Below, piece by piece: positions 1 to 13,264 of a DNA stretch of 64,000 nucleotides; within the stretch, counting starts at the first letter, position 1; each line of letters begins with the position of its first letter. Under the pieces are notes generated by a model, which made no database searches, was not told the DNA's origin, and saw nothing but the letters and a program-made list of their open reading frames with translations. The stretch is taken from assembly GCF_003340565.1 (NCBI RefSeq), contig NZ_QPLK01000014.1, positions 1-64,000 on the forward strand. The letters run 5' to 3'. The stretch is from Rhodovulum sp. 12E13 (lineage in GTDB: Bacteria > Pseudomonadota > Alphaproteobacteria > Rhodobacterales > Rhodobacteraceae). A program made the translations under genes and the position numbers.

Positions 1-307
<307 letters not shown>

Positions 308-335
308 GCCCCCGCCGGATGTCAGGCGGTGCGCC

Positions 336-1520
336 TCATTCGGCCGCGATGGAATGGCCGAAGGAGCGGGCGAGCTCGCCGGCGAGGTCGGTCTTCTCCC
401 ACGAGAAAGCGCCGTCGTCCTCGGGTGTGCGGCCGAAATGCCCGTAGGCCGAGGTGCGGGCATAGATCGGGCGCTGCAGCCCCAGATGCTCGCGGATGCC
501 GCGGGGCGTGAGGCGCACCATCTCGCGCAGGCGCGTGCCGAGATCGTCCTCCGATACCTTGCCGGTGCCGAACGTGTCGACGTAGATCGCGATCGGCTCG
601 GGCATGCCGATGGCGTAGGCGAGTTGGATCTGGCAGCGGTCGGCCAGTTCCGCCGCGACGACGTTCTTGGCGAGGTACCGCGCGGCGTAGGCAGCCGAGC
701 GGTCGACCTTGGTCGGGTCCTTGCCCGAGAAGGCGCCGCCGCCGTGCAGCGCCGCGCCGCCATAGGTGTCGACAATGATCTTGCGGCCCGTCAGGCCGGC
801 GTCTCCCTCGGGCCCGCCGAGCACGAAGCGGCCCGTCGGGTTCACGTAGAGCCGATCCTCCGGCACCTCCCAGCCCTCGAGCGAGGCCTTGGTGAGATAC
901 TGCTTCACCAGTTCGCGCACCTGCTCCTGGCTCACGTCCTCGTCGTGCTGGGTGGAGACGACGACGGCGTCGATGCCCACGGGCTTGCCGTCCGCGTATT
1001 TCAGCGTGACCTGCGACTTCGAGTCGGGTCCGAACTCCGGCCTGTGGCCGGCCTTCCGGTCTTCCGCCATCAGGCGCAGGATGCGGTGGGCGAACTGGAT
1101 CGGCGCCGGCATCAGCTCGTCGGTCTCGTTGCAGGCATAGCCGAACATGATGCCCTGGTCGCCGGCGCCTTCCTCGCCCTTGTCGCCCTCGTCGACGCCC
1201 ATGGCGATGTCGGAGGATTGCGCGTGCAGGCGGTTGACGATCTGCACGTCCTTCCAGTCGAAGCCGAGCTGCTCGTAGCCGATGTCGCGGATCGTGGCGC
1301 GCACCATCTCCTCGACGTCGCGCAGGATCTTGTCGGGGCCACGCACCTCGCCGGCCACGGTGACGTGGTTGGTGGTGGCCAGCGTCTCGATCCCGCAGCG
1401 GCAGTTGATCGGGTCTTCGCGCAGATAGGCGTCGAGAAGGGTGTCGGAGATCCGGTCGCAGACCTTGTCGGGGTGCCCTTCGGACACCGACTCCGAGGTC
1501 ATCAGCCAGCTTCTTGCCAT
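336..1520 (-). CDS. metK: S-adenosylmethionine synthetase (methionine adenosyltransferase)
   Basis: It makes SAM from methionine and ATP in the cytoplasm. The 394 residues are of normal family length (380-400). Signature motifs are present: [12 protein letters not shown] near residue 15, the ATP loop [12 protein letters not shown] near 120, and [16 protein letters not shown] near 265. The ATG at 1518-1520 has an AGGGAGA Shine-Dalgarno about 8 bases upstream. Only 43 bases separate it from metH part 2, so the two are surely co-transcribed. Placement between methionine synthase and SAH hydrolase in an operon headed by a betaine methyltransferase makes this a SAM-recycling unit. I looked in the short gap for the Rhodobacterales SAM/SAH riboswitch and did not see it. 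Confidence 0.97.
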   Translation of the reverse strand: MARSWLMTSESVSEGHPDKVCDRISDTLLDAYLREDPINCRCGIETLATTNHVTVAGEVRGPDKILRDVEEMVRATIRDIGYEQLGFDWKDVQIVNRLHAQSSDIAMGVDEGDKGEEGAGDQGIMFGYACNETDELMPAPIQFAHRILRLMAEDRKAGHRPEFGPDSKSQVTLKYADGKPVGIDAVVVSTQHDEDVSQEQVRELVKQYLTKASLEGWEVPEDRLYVNPTGRFVLGGPEGDAGLTGRKIIVDTYGGAALHGGGAFSGKDPTKVDRSAAYAARYLAKNVVAAELADRCQIQLAYAIGMPEPIAIYVDTFGTGKVSEDDLGTRLREMVRLTPRGIREHLGLQRPIYARTSAYGHFGRTPEDDGAFSWEKTDLAGELARSFGHSIAAE

Positions 1521-1563
1521 GGTGCGTCTCCCTGTGGGTTTCGGGGGTCGTGATCCCGGTGCG

Positions 1564-5264
<3,701 letters not shown>

Positions 5265-5371
5265 TGACGTCTCCTCGTTCTGCGGCTCCGCCTGGATGCG
5301 GGGCCGCAACTCCTTAGCGGCGCATCGGCTCGCCGCATAAGGAGAATGACTCATGAAGATCATGTGGACGG

Positions 5372-5393
5372 CGCCTGCCTCGCGCGGCAGGCG
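5372..5393 (-). terminator. Intercistronic hairpin after the betaine methyltransferase gene
   Basis: 8-bp GC-rich arms (5372-5379 and 5386-5393) with a 6-base loop begin about 10 bases after the methyltransferase stop. There is no T-run, so partial termination or 3'-end protection inside the operon is more likely than a full stop. Confidence 0.5.
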
Positions 5394-5402
5394 TGCGGCA
5401 GT

Positions 5403-7088
<1,686 letters not shown>

Positions 7089-7723
7089 CCTGTTCTCCCT
7101 GTACGGTCCGCGTCGTCCCGGCCGGTGCGCAGAGCGCAGCCGGACGCGGGCGCGGCCGTGCGCGCCCCGTAGATGATTTCGTGTCGTTCGGAACCGGCCC
7201 TTGTGGGCACGCCCGCGGCGCAACCCCTGACCGGTCGCTGGTTCTTGTCTTTGTTGCGCTGCGGGTCACGCAATCGGTGGACCCGAGCGAAAAGACTCGG
7301 ACGCACTAACGCACTTGTCGGGTACGGCGCCCGGCTGGCCTCATGCAAATGCAATCAGAACGACATTTCAATGCCTGTTTGCGACATCGCGTCGCCGAAT
7401 GGGCCAAGGTGTTATTTTCCGGGGCCAATTTCCTGATTTGGTGAGCGTGCCGAAGTGGGGCCGGCGTGCCGCCCGCCCGCGCCAGGGGGCGGGAGCCGCG
7501 GGCATGGGGGGATTCGCCGCCCCCCGGTCTCGTCCGGGCGGCGTCGCTCAGGCCGCGGAGGCCGTTCGAACGCGCGACGCATTCCCGGGAGTCAGCCTGA
7601 CGCGGAGCCCCGGTGGCGTGTCCGGAGACGAAATCATGCAGGGCTGGCAGGATGTTGCGAGGGACGGCTGGGCTCGGCGCCGGTCAGGATCGCGGCGCGG
7701 AGATCCCATATGTCAGCGCAATC
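7089..7723. other. Non-coding divergent region between betaine operon and puc operon
   Basis: No credible gene is seen. It must hold the promoter of the minus-strand betaine/SAM operon. The stretch around 7330-7440 is visibly A+T-richer than its surroundings and is the likeliest promoter zone, but I could not pick out a convincing -35/-10 pair. 7440-7690 is GC-rich with no recognisable signal. Confidence 0.5.
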
Positions 7724-7741
7724 TGTAAACTAAAATTGACA
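7724..7741. promoter_or_regulatory. PpsR/CrtJ-type palindrome 1 upstream of pucB
   Basis: The site fits the TGT-N12-ACA consensus of the photosynthesis repressor PpsR/CrtJ. TTGACA (7736-7741), a perfect -35 hexamer, is embedded in it, so binding would compete with RNA polymerase. A second site lies 8 bp downstream. Confidence 0.75.
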
Positions 7742-7749
7742 GTTGTGAT

Positions 7750-7767
7750 TGTCAACCTAATGTGACA
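7750..7767. promoter_or_regulatory. PpsR/CrtJ-type palindrome 2 upstream of pucB
   Basis: The extended form TGTCA...TGACA fits the PpsR/CrtJ consensus well. It is spaced 8 bp from site 1, the usual arrangement for cooperative tetramer binding, and is followed by TATTAT (7768-7773). The pucB start is 117 bp downstream. It predicts repression of LH2 by oxygen and light. Confidence 0.8.
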
Positions 7768-7883
7768 TATTATCGTTGTTCCCTGCCGGAAGGACTCGCC
7801 GGAAGGGAGCTTCACCAGTCGCGGAGGAAGACCCAGGTCGGAGCCTCCGAGGCTGCTCTGACGACCATGACTGGAGTGTTCAC

Positions 7884-8039
7884 ATGGCAGATGATGACGA
7901 CAAGGTCTGGCCAACCGGCCTGACGCTGGAGCAGGCCGAGGAGGTCCACAGCTATCTCATCGACGGCACGCGGGTGTTCGGGGCCATCGCCCTGCTCGCC
8001 CACCTGCTCGTCGCGGTCTCCACCCCCTGGCTCGGATAA
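7884..8039 (+). CDS. pucB: Light-harvesting LH2 beta subunit
   Basis: This 51-residue inner-membrane antenna apoprotein binds bacteriochlorophyll and carotenoid. The acidic N-terminus is followed by the EEVH motif with His22. His40 in ALLAH is the ligand to the long-wavelength bacteriochlorophyll, and the two histidines have the canonical 18-residue spacing. A single transmembrane helix ends in TPWLG. The ATG at 7884-7886 is preceded by GGAG. It is first in pucBA(C), 12 bases ahead of pucA, under the two PpsR-type sites. Confidence 0.95.
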   Translation: MADDDDKVWPTGLTLEQAEEVHSYLIDGTRVFGAIALLAHLLVAVSTPWLG

Positions 8040-8051
8040 GGGAGGCACGAC

Positions 8052-8402
8052 ATGAACAATGCGAAGATGTGGCTCGTCGTGCCGCCCGCCGTGGGCGTGC
8101 CGGTGTTTCTCGGCGCCGTCGCCGTGGGCTCTTTCGCCGTCCACGTGGCGGTGCTGAGCAACACGTCGTGGGTGTCCGACTTCCTGTCGGGCCAGCCGCT
8201 CGGCTCGGGTGACGCCCAGGCGGCTGCAGTGCTGCCGACGCAGGGCGACGCGGCGACCGCCAAGGCGTCCTACGTCGCGCCGACGCCCGAGGGCGAGAGG
8301 GTCACCGTGATCCTGCCCGACGGCACGACCGCGACGGCGATCCTGCAGGCGCCCGAGGTGCTCGCCTCGGCCGACGACCGCGCAAGGCTCGCCCTCGAGT
8401 GA
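8052..8402 (+). CDS. pucA: Light-harvesting LH2 alpha subunit with LH3-like residues and a long C-terminal tail
   Basis: The first 48 residues align without gaps to LH2 alpha chains: Met1, Lys5, Trp7, Pro12, Gly15, Pro17, His31 (bacteriochlorophyll ligand), Leu35 and Trp40. At positions 44 and 45, where ordinary LH2 (B800-850) has Tyr and Trp or Tyr hydrogen-bonding the acetyl groups, this protein has Phe and Leu, the pair found in Rhodoblastus acidophilus LH3 (B800-820). The total is 116 residues against the usual 50-60, so about 68 residues extend beyond the membrane helix on the periplasmic side. They are rich in Ala, Thr, Asp and Glu with no cysteine. R. sphaeroides puc2A also has a long tail, so this is not an obvious frameshift. 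A GGAGG site precedes the ATG. Confidence 0.93.
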   Translation: MNNAKMWLVVPPAVGVPVFLGAVAVGSFAVHVAVLSNTSWVSDFLSGQPLGSGDAQAAAVLPTQGDAATAKASYVAPTPEGERVTVILPDGTTATAILQAPEVLASADDRARLALE

Positions 8403-8411
8403 AGAGGGTCA

Positions 8412-8445
8412 GGCCCGCCGGGCGCGATCGACGCCCCGGCGGGCC
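8412..8445 (+). terminator. Intercistronic stem-loop between pucA and pucC
   Basis: Arms 8412-8424 and 8432-8445 pair with one bulge around a 7-base loop, starting 9 bases after the pucA stop. Such hairpins between pucBA and pucC in relatives reduce read-through and stabilise pucBA mRNA, giving an excess of structural subunits over PucC. That role is inferred here. Confidence 0.7.
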
Positions 8446-8514
8446 GCCCATCCTCCGTCTCGCCCCCCGCGCGGGCCGCCCCGGCCCCCGCCCAGGCAGC
8501 GCAGGTCGCCCGGA

Positions 8515-9933
8515 ATGCTGAACTATCGCCGCTTCGTCCTGAACAGGCTCGCCCGCATCAGCCCCCGCTGGCTGCCCTTCGCCGACGTCGCGACCGACGA
8601 GGTGCCGCTGTCGCGCCTGCTGCGCCTCTCGCTCTTTCAGGTCACCGTGGGCATGGCACTGGTGCTGCTGGTCGGCACGCTGAACCGCGTGATGATCGTC
8701 GAGCTCGACGTGCCCGCCTCGCTGGTCGCCGGAATGCTGGCGCTGCCGCTCGTCTTCGCGCCCTTCCGCACGCTGATCGGCTTCCGCTCCGACACGCATG
8801 TCTCGGCGCTCGGCTGGCGCCGCGTGCCCTACATCTGGAAGGGGACGCTGCTGCAATTCGGCGGCTTCGCCATCATGCCCTTCGCGCTTCTGGTGCTGTC
8901 GGGCTACGGCGAGGCGGTCGACGCGCCGCGCTGGATCGGCCTGTCTTCGGCCGCGCTCGCCTTCCTGCTCGTGGGGGCGGGCCTGCACACGGTGCAGACC
9001 GTGGGCCTTGCGCTCGCAACCGATCTCGTGGCCGAGGAGGACCAGCCCAAGGTGGTCGGCCTGATGTATGTCATGCTGCTGCTCGGCATGGTCGCGAGCG
9101 CGCTCGTCTTCGGCGCGCTTCTGGAGAACTACACGCCCGGCCGCCTCGTGCAGGTGATCCAGGGCGCCGCCGTCACGACCGTCGCGCTCAACATCCTCGC
9201 GATGTGGAAGCAGGAATCGCGCTCGTGGGCGCGGGCGCAGGCCCGAAAGCCAGACCGCGACTTCACCCGCGCCTGGCGCGCCTTTACCGGCCGGCCCGGC
9301 GCTCTGATGCTGCTCGGCGCGATCGGGCTCGGCACCTTCGGCTACGGCATGGCCGACGTGCTGCTCGAGCCCTATGGCGGGCAGGCGCTGGGCCTGACCG
9401 TGGCGCAAACGACCAAGCTGACCGCCGTACTCGCCTCCGGCACGCTGGCGGGCTTCGCCATCGCCTCCAAGGTGCTCTCCGGGCCCGCGCGCGCGACCTC
9501 GGTCGCGCTCTGGGGCGCGGCGATAGGGGTGCCGGGCTTCGCCGCGATCATCCTGTCCTCGGCGGCGGTGGGGCCCATGCTCTTCGTTGCGGGCACCTTC
9601 GCCACGGGCCTCGGCGCCGGCCTGTTCGGCCACGCCACGCTCACCGCGACCATGCGCGCCGCCCCGGCCGAGCAGGTGGGCCTCGCGCTCGGCGCCTGGG
9701 GCGCTGTGCAGGCCACGGCCGCCGGCATCGGCGTGGCGCTCGGCGGCGTTGTCCGCGACGTGCTGGTCGGCCTGCCCGGGCGTGACGGCGCCGCGGCCGA
9801 CCCGGCCTTGCCCTACAATGCCGTCTTCGGCATCGAGATGTTGTTCCTCGTTCTCGCCGTCGTCGCGCTGCTTGCCCTGCAGCGGACGGCCGCGCACGAC
9901 GCCCCCGACCCCGAACGCCTGGAGGTAGCATGA
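8515..9933 (+). CDS. pucC: PucC-type LH2 assembly / bacteriochlorophyll delivery protein (MFS fold)
   Basis: This 472-residue polytopic membrane protein is of the PucC/LhaA/Bch2 family, which is needed for assembly of the light-harvesting complex and is thought to deliver bacteriochlorophyll to nascent antenna chains. About 12 transmembrane segments are visible. The N-terminal leader LNYRRFVLNRLARISPRWLP and the FAPFRTLIGFRSDTHVSALG loop are typical of the family. It lies 112 bases behind pucA across a stem-loop. Its stop overlaps the start of the next gene as ATGA, so that product is made in proportion to PucC. Confidence 0.93.
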   Translation: MLNYRRFVLNRLARISPRWLPFADVATDEVPLSRLLRLSLFQVTVGMALVLLVGTLNRVMIVELDVPASLVAGMLALPLVFAPFRTLIGFRSDTHVSALGWRRVPYIWKGTLLQFGGFAIMPFALLVLSGYGEAVDAPRWIGLSSAALAFLLVGAGLHTVQTVGLALATDLVAEEDQPKVVGLMYVMLLLGMVASALVFGALLENYTPGRLVQVIQGAAVTTVALNILAMWKQESRSWARAQARKPDRDFTRAWRAFTGRPGALMLLGAIGLGTFGYGMADVLLEPYGGQALGLTVAQTTKLTAVLASGTLAGFAIASKVLSGPARATSVALWGAAIGVPGFAAIILSSAAVGPMLFVAGTFATGLGAGLFGHATLTATMRAAPAEQVGLALGAWGAVQATAAGIGVALGGVVRDVLVGLPGRDGAAADPALPYNAVFGIEMLFLVLAVVALLALQRTAAHDAPDPERLEVA

Positions 9934-10556
9934 CCACCATCATCACGCGGCTCTACGCCGACAGAAAGGCGGCGCGCGCCGTCCGCAAGAAACTGCTGAA
10001 GCAGAAGTTCCGCGAGGCCGATGTCGACCTGATCGCGGCGAAGGAGGGCGACGACGCCGCCCGCATCGAGGCCGCGCTGGAACGCGCGATGGCCCACGAG
10101 AGCGCGGCCAAGGCCTATGCCAGGCCGATCGCCGAGGGCGGCGCGGCGCTGGTCGTGCGGGCCGATTACCGTCCGCTCGGCGCCCGTCGCATCGCGCGCG
10201 AGATTCTCGCCGACAGCGGGGCGGTCGATGCCGGCGGCGCGGTCGAGGATCGCGATGTCAAGCTGCCGCCGAAGCCCGCGTACGAGACGCTGTTCCCGAA
10301 GGTGCTGAAGGACCATCCGCTGTTCTTTCGCATCGACAGCGATCCCGGATCGGGGCGCGAGCCGCAGACCTTCTCCGAGCTCACCGGCATTCCGCCGCTC
10401 ACGAACTGGCGCCCCGGCGGCCAGCGGCTGACCGAGCGGCCCGGCCCGATCCTGCCGTTCAAGACGATCGACGACCGCCCGCGCAAGAAGTCGGTGCTCG
10501 AGGACCATCCTCGTTTCTCCGAGCGCTTCGGCGTGGCGACGATCAAGCACCGCTGA
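9930..10556 (+). CDS. Uncharacterised protein translationally coupled to pucC
   Basis: I do not recognise this 208-residue soluble protein. Residues 1-95 (start TTIITRLYADRKAARAVRKK, later GGAALVVRADYRPLGARRIA) resemble the small alpha/beta domain of general stress protein 17M-like proteins. The C-terminal half is basic and proline-rich, with repeated short motifs such as DHPLFFRIDSDPG, NWRPGG and EDHPRFSERFG. There is no signal peptide or membrane segment. The ATG (9930-9932) overlaps the pucC stop (ATGA) and has its own GGAGG. The coupling and lack of another promoter imply a role in LH2 assembly, stability or pigment handling, by analogy with PucD/PucE of Rhodobacter capsulatus, which I cannot claim as homologues. 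Confidence 0.8.
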   Translation: MTTIITRLYADRKAARAVRKKLLKQKFREADVDLIAAKEGDDAARIEAALERAMAHESAAKAYARPIAEGGAALVVRADYRPLGARRIAREILADSGAVDAGGAVEDRDVKLPPKPAYETLFPKVLKDHPLFFRIDSDPGSGREPQTFSELTGIPPLTNWRPGGQRLTERPGPILPFKTIDDRPRKKSVLEDHPRFSERFGVATIKHR

Positions 10557-10798
10557 GCGATCCGGCCCGGGCGCCCCGGCTGCGCCCGGCCGCCCGCCTC
10601 TCTCGCTCCCCGGGCGCGTCCGGCGCGCGTCGCCCGGCAATCGCCGGGTGACTGGGTGCGCCCATCCGCGCAACGCGACACAGACCGGCGCAGACGCTCT
10701 CCGGCGCCTTGAGCCTACACTCGCAGTCATCGTGTGCAGTGCGCGCGGGCCGCGGCGCCACCCCTCGCCCCGCCGGTCGTCGCGCCGGTCTCTCCGCC

Positions 10799-12997
10799 CT
10801 ACCCGAGCAGGGCGCGGGCCGTCCGCACGATGCCGTCGGTCGAAGGTAGAGTCGCGGCGTGGGCCGGCCCCGTGGCGATGAAGCTGTCCTCGGCCGTCAG
10901 CCGCGCGACGGGCAGCCCCGGCGATCGCTCGGCCATGAGCGCCACCAGCCCCTCGGCCACCCCGCCCGACCGCCGCGTCTCGTCGACGATCAGCGCCGCG
11001 CCGCAGCCCGAGAGCGCGTCGAGCAGCGACGCCTCGGGCAGTGGCGCGAGCCAGCGCAGGTCGATCACCCGCGCCGCCACCCCCTCGTCCGCCAGGCGGG
11101 TCTGCGCCTGCCGGCAGAGGCGATGGCCGTTGCCATAGGTCACGAGCGCCAGGTCGCGGCCCTCGCCGTGCACACCCACCGCGCCGAGGGGCAGCCGCTC
11201 GGGCGGGGCGGGGTAGGGCGTGGCCCACCTGCCGTCGCCCTCGGTGTCGAGGTCGCGCATCGGGTAGAGCGCGATCGGCTCGAGAAAGACGCTGACCCGC
11301 TGTTCCTCCCGCGCGAGCCGCACGCATTCGCGCAGCATCCGCGCGGCGTCCTGCCCCGTCGAGGGGCAGGCCAGGATCAGGCCCGGAATGTCGCGCAGCA
11401 CCGCGAGCGCATTGTCGTTGTGGAAATGCCCTCCGAAGCCCTTCTGGTAGCCGAGCCCGGCGATGCGCACGACCATCGGATTGGCGAACTGGCCGTTCGA
11501 GAAGAAGGGCAGGGTGGCCGCTTCGCCGCGCAGCTGGTCCTCGGCGTTGTGCAGGTAGGCGAGAAACTGGATCTCGGGGATCGGCACGAACCCGTTATGC
11601 GCCATGCCGAGCGCGAGGCCGAGGATCGACTGCTCGTCGAGCAGCGTGTCGATCACCCGGTCGCGGCCGAACCGCTTCTGCAGGCCGCGCGTCGCGCCGT
11701 AGACGCCGCCCTTGGCGCCCACGTCCTCGCCCATCACGACGATCTCGGGATGCTCCAGCATCAGGTCGGCAAGCGCCCAGGCGACGTGGCGCACCATGGG
11801 CTGGGGCGCCGCCATCTGCTCGGCCTCGGCGCCGAAGGTGGCGGCCCGCGCCGCGGGGTCGGGGCCGTTCGAGGGCCGGCAGGGGCGCGGCGGCGGGATC
11901 AGCGAGGCCATCACCTCGCCCGCATCGCGCAGGTGCGGGCGGCGGCCGGCCTCTTCCGCCTTAGCGGCCACCTCGGCGCAGGCCGCGTCGTAGATCGCGA
12001 GCGCCGCGTCGGGCGCGAGCGCCCCCGCCTCGGCCAGCAGGCGGACGGAGTGCAGCAGCGGGTCGTTCGCCTCGTCCGCCTCGACCTCGGCGCGCGAGAG
12101 GTAGGCGGTCGGCACGTCGGCCCCGGCGTGGCCGTAGAGCCGCACTGTGCGCAGATGCAGGAAGACGGGCCGCCGGCGCGCCCGCACCCACTCGGCCGCC
12201 TCGCGCGCCGCGCGATAGGTATCGTAAAGGTCGAGCCCGTCGGCCGCGACGTAGCGCAGGCCGGGGCGGGAGGAGAACGCCGCCTCGATCCAGCCCGGCG
12301 GCGTCTTCACCGAGATGCCGATACCGTTGTCCTCGCAGACGAGCAGCAGCGGCATCGCTCCGCCCTGAAAGGCAGTCCAGCAGGCGGCGTTGATCGCGCC
12401 CAGCGCGGTGGAATGGTTCGCCGAGGCATCGCCGAACGAGGCCATCACCAGCGCGTCGTCGGCCAGCGCCGCGTGCTCGGGCCGGTGCCGCCGCGCCGCG
12501 CCGACCGCGTAGGCCGCGCCCATCGCCTTGGGCAGGTGGCTCGCGATGGTCGAGGTCTGCGGCGGGATCGTGAGCGCCTTCGAGCCCAGCACCTTGTGAC
12601 GGCCGCCCGAGATCGGATCGTCGGCCGCGCAGGCGAAGGAGAGCAGGATGTCCCGCGCCGGGTCCTGCCCCGCCACCTGCGCGGCGCGGGCGATCTGGAA
12701 TGCGGCGTCGCGGTAATGCAGGAACGCCATGTCGGTCGGGCGCAGGGCGTGGGCCACCGCCGCCATCCCCTCATGCCCCGACGAGCCGATCGTGTAGAAG
12801 CCGGTGCCGGCACGCTGCATCGCCCGCCCCTGCCGGTCGAGCGCGCGGCACAGGCACTGGGCGCGGAAAAGCGAAACGGCCTCGCCGGCCGAGAGCGGCG
12901 CCGCTGCCGCCCGGCCGGGCGGCAGGTCGCCCGCCGCCACCCGCGCACGGAACATCGCGTGCACGATCTCGGCCCGGTCCGCCTGCGCTCCGTCCAT
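10799..12997 (-). CDS. Fused alpha-beta E1 component of a thiamine-dependent 2-oxoacid dehydrogenase
   Basis: The 732 residues join an E1-alpha-like half (about 1-400) and an E1-beta-like half (about 415-732) of the branched-chain 2-oxoacid/acetoin dehydrogenase type. The thiamine diphosphate motif is GDASANHST...CEDNG near residues 200-235. The beta half has VMGEDVGAKGGVYGATRGL, PEIQFLAY and VTYGNGHRLC. The ATG at 12995-12997 has a strong GGGAGG upstream; longer reading frames add only low-complexity sequence. No E2 or E3 gene adjoins it, so it must use a lipoyl acyltransferase and E3 from elsewhere (lpdA is at 44718). The substrate is not clear. It converges on the puc operon with 242 bases between. 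Confidence 0.85.
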   Translation of the reverse strand: MDGAQADRAEIVHAMFRARVAAGDLPPGRAAAAPLSAGEAVSLFRAQCLCRALDRQGRAMQRAGTGFYTIGSSGHEGMAAVAHALRPTDMAFLHYRDAAFQIARAAQVAGQDPARDILLSFACAADDPISGGRHKVLGSKALTIPPQTSTIASHLPKAMGAAYAVGAARRHRPEHAALADDALVMASFGDASANHSTALGAINAACWTAFQGGAMPLLLVCEDNGIGISVKTPPGWIEAAFSSRPGLRYVAADGLDLYDTYRAAREAAEWVRARRRPVFLHLRTVRLYGHAGADVPTAYLSRAEVEADEANDPLLHSVRLLAEAGALAPDAALAIYDAACAEVAAKAEEAGRRPHLRDAGEVMASLIPPPRPCRPSNGPDPAARAATFGAEAEQMAAPQPMVRHVAWALADLMLEHPEIVVMGEDVGAKGGVYGATRGLQKRFGRDRVIDTLLDEQSILGLALGMAHNGFVPIPEIQFLAYLHNAEDQLRGEAATLPFFSNGQFANPMVVRIAGLGYQKGFGGHFHNDNALAVLRDIPGLILACPSTGQDAARMLRECVRLAREEQRVSVFLEPIALYPMRDLDTEGDGRWATPYPAPPERLPLGAVGVHGEGRDLALVTYGNGHRLCRQAQTRLADEGVAARVIDLRWLAPLPEASLLDALSGCGAALIVDETRRSGGVAEGLVALMAERSPGLPVARLTAEDSFIATGPAHAATLPSTDGIVRTARALLG

Positions 12998-13193
12998 GCC
13001 CCCCCTCCCGTTCCGGCCCGGTCTCGCGGGTGCGCCTCCCTTGCGCGCCCCGAAGCCGGCGTCAAGCAACCCTCGTCCCGCGCCCATGGCCGGCGGCCTG
13101 CAGGGGCACCCGGTGCCCGCACCCGCCGCTCCCGCCGCGCCCGCCCGGCCTGACCGGCGCGCAGGCGGCCGTCTGCCGCGCGCCGCGCCCCGC

Positions 13194-13215
13194 TTCTTTC
13201 TGGTCCAAATACGCA
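13194..13215 (-). repeat. Partial copy (E) of the intergenic hairpin repeat
   Basis: Read on the minus strand this has a GCGTATTTGGACCAGAAAGAAG-like tail related to the ends of copies A-D, without the flanking G-C hairpins. It lies just after the stop of the hydroxyacid dehydrogenase gene, the same kind of site as other copies. Confidence 0.45.
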
Positions 13216-13264
13216 TGCGACGTCGCCTCCGCGATCCTGCGGGGGGCGGCGGCGCGCAGCCGCG

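Noticed and set aside
1521-1563. SAM/SAH riboswitch upstream of metK
   Set aside because: Rhodobacterales often have one there, but the gap is only 43 bases and the expected pseudoknot core is not visible. metK is also internal to an operon.
7711-7728. A third PpsR site upstream of pucB
   Set aside because: TGT is present at 7711 but the base triplet at the required distance is TAA, not ACA.
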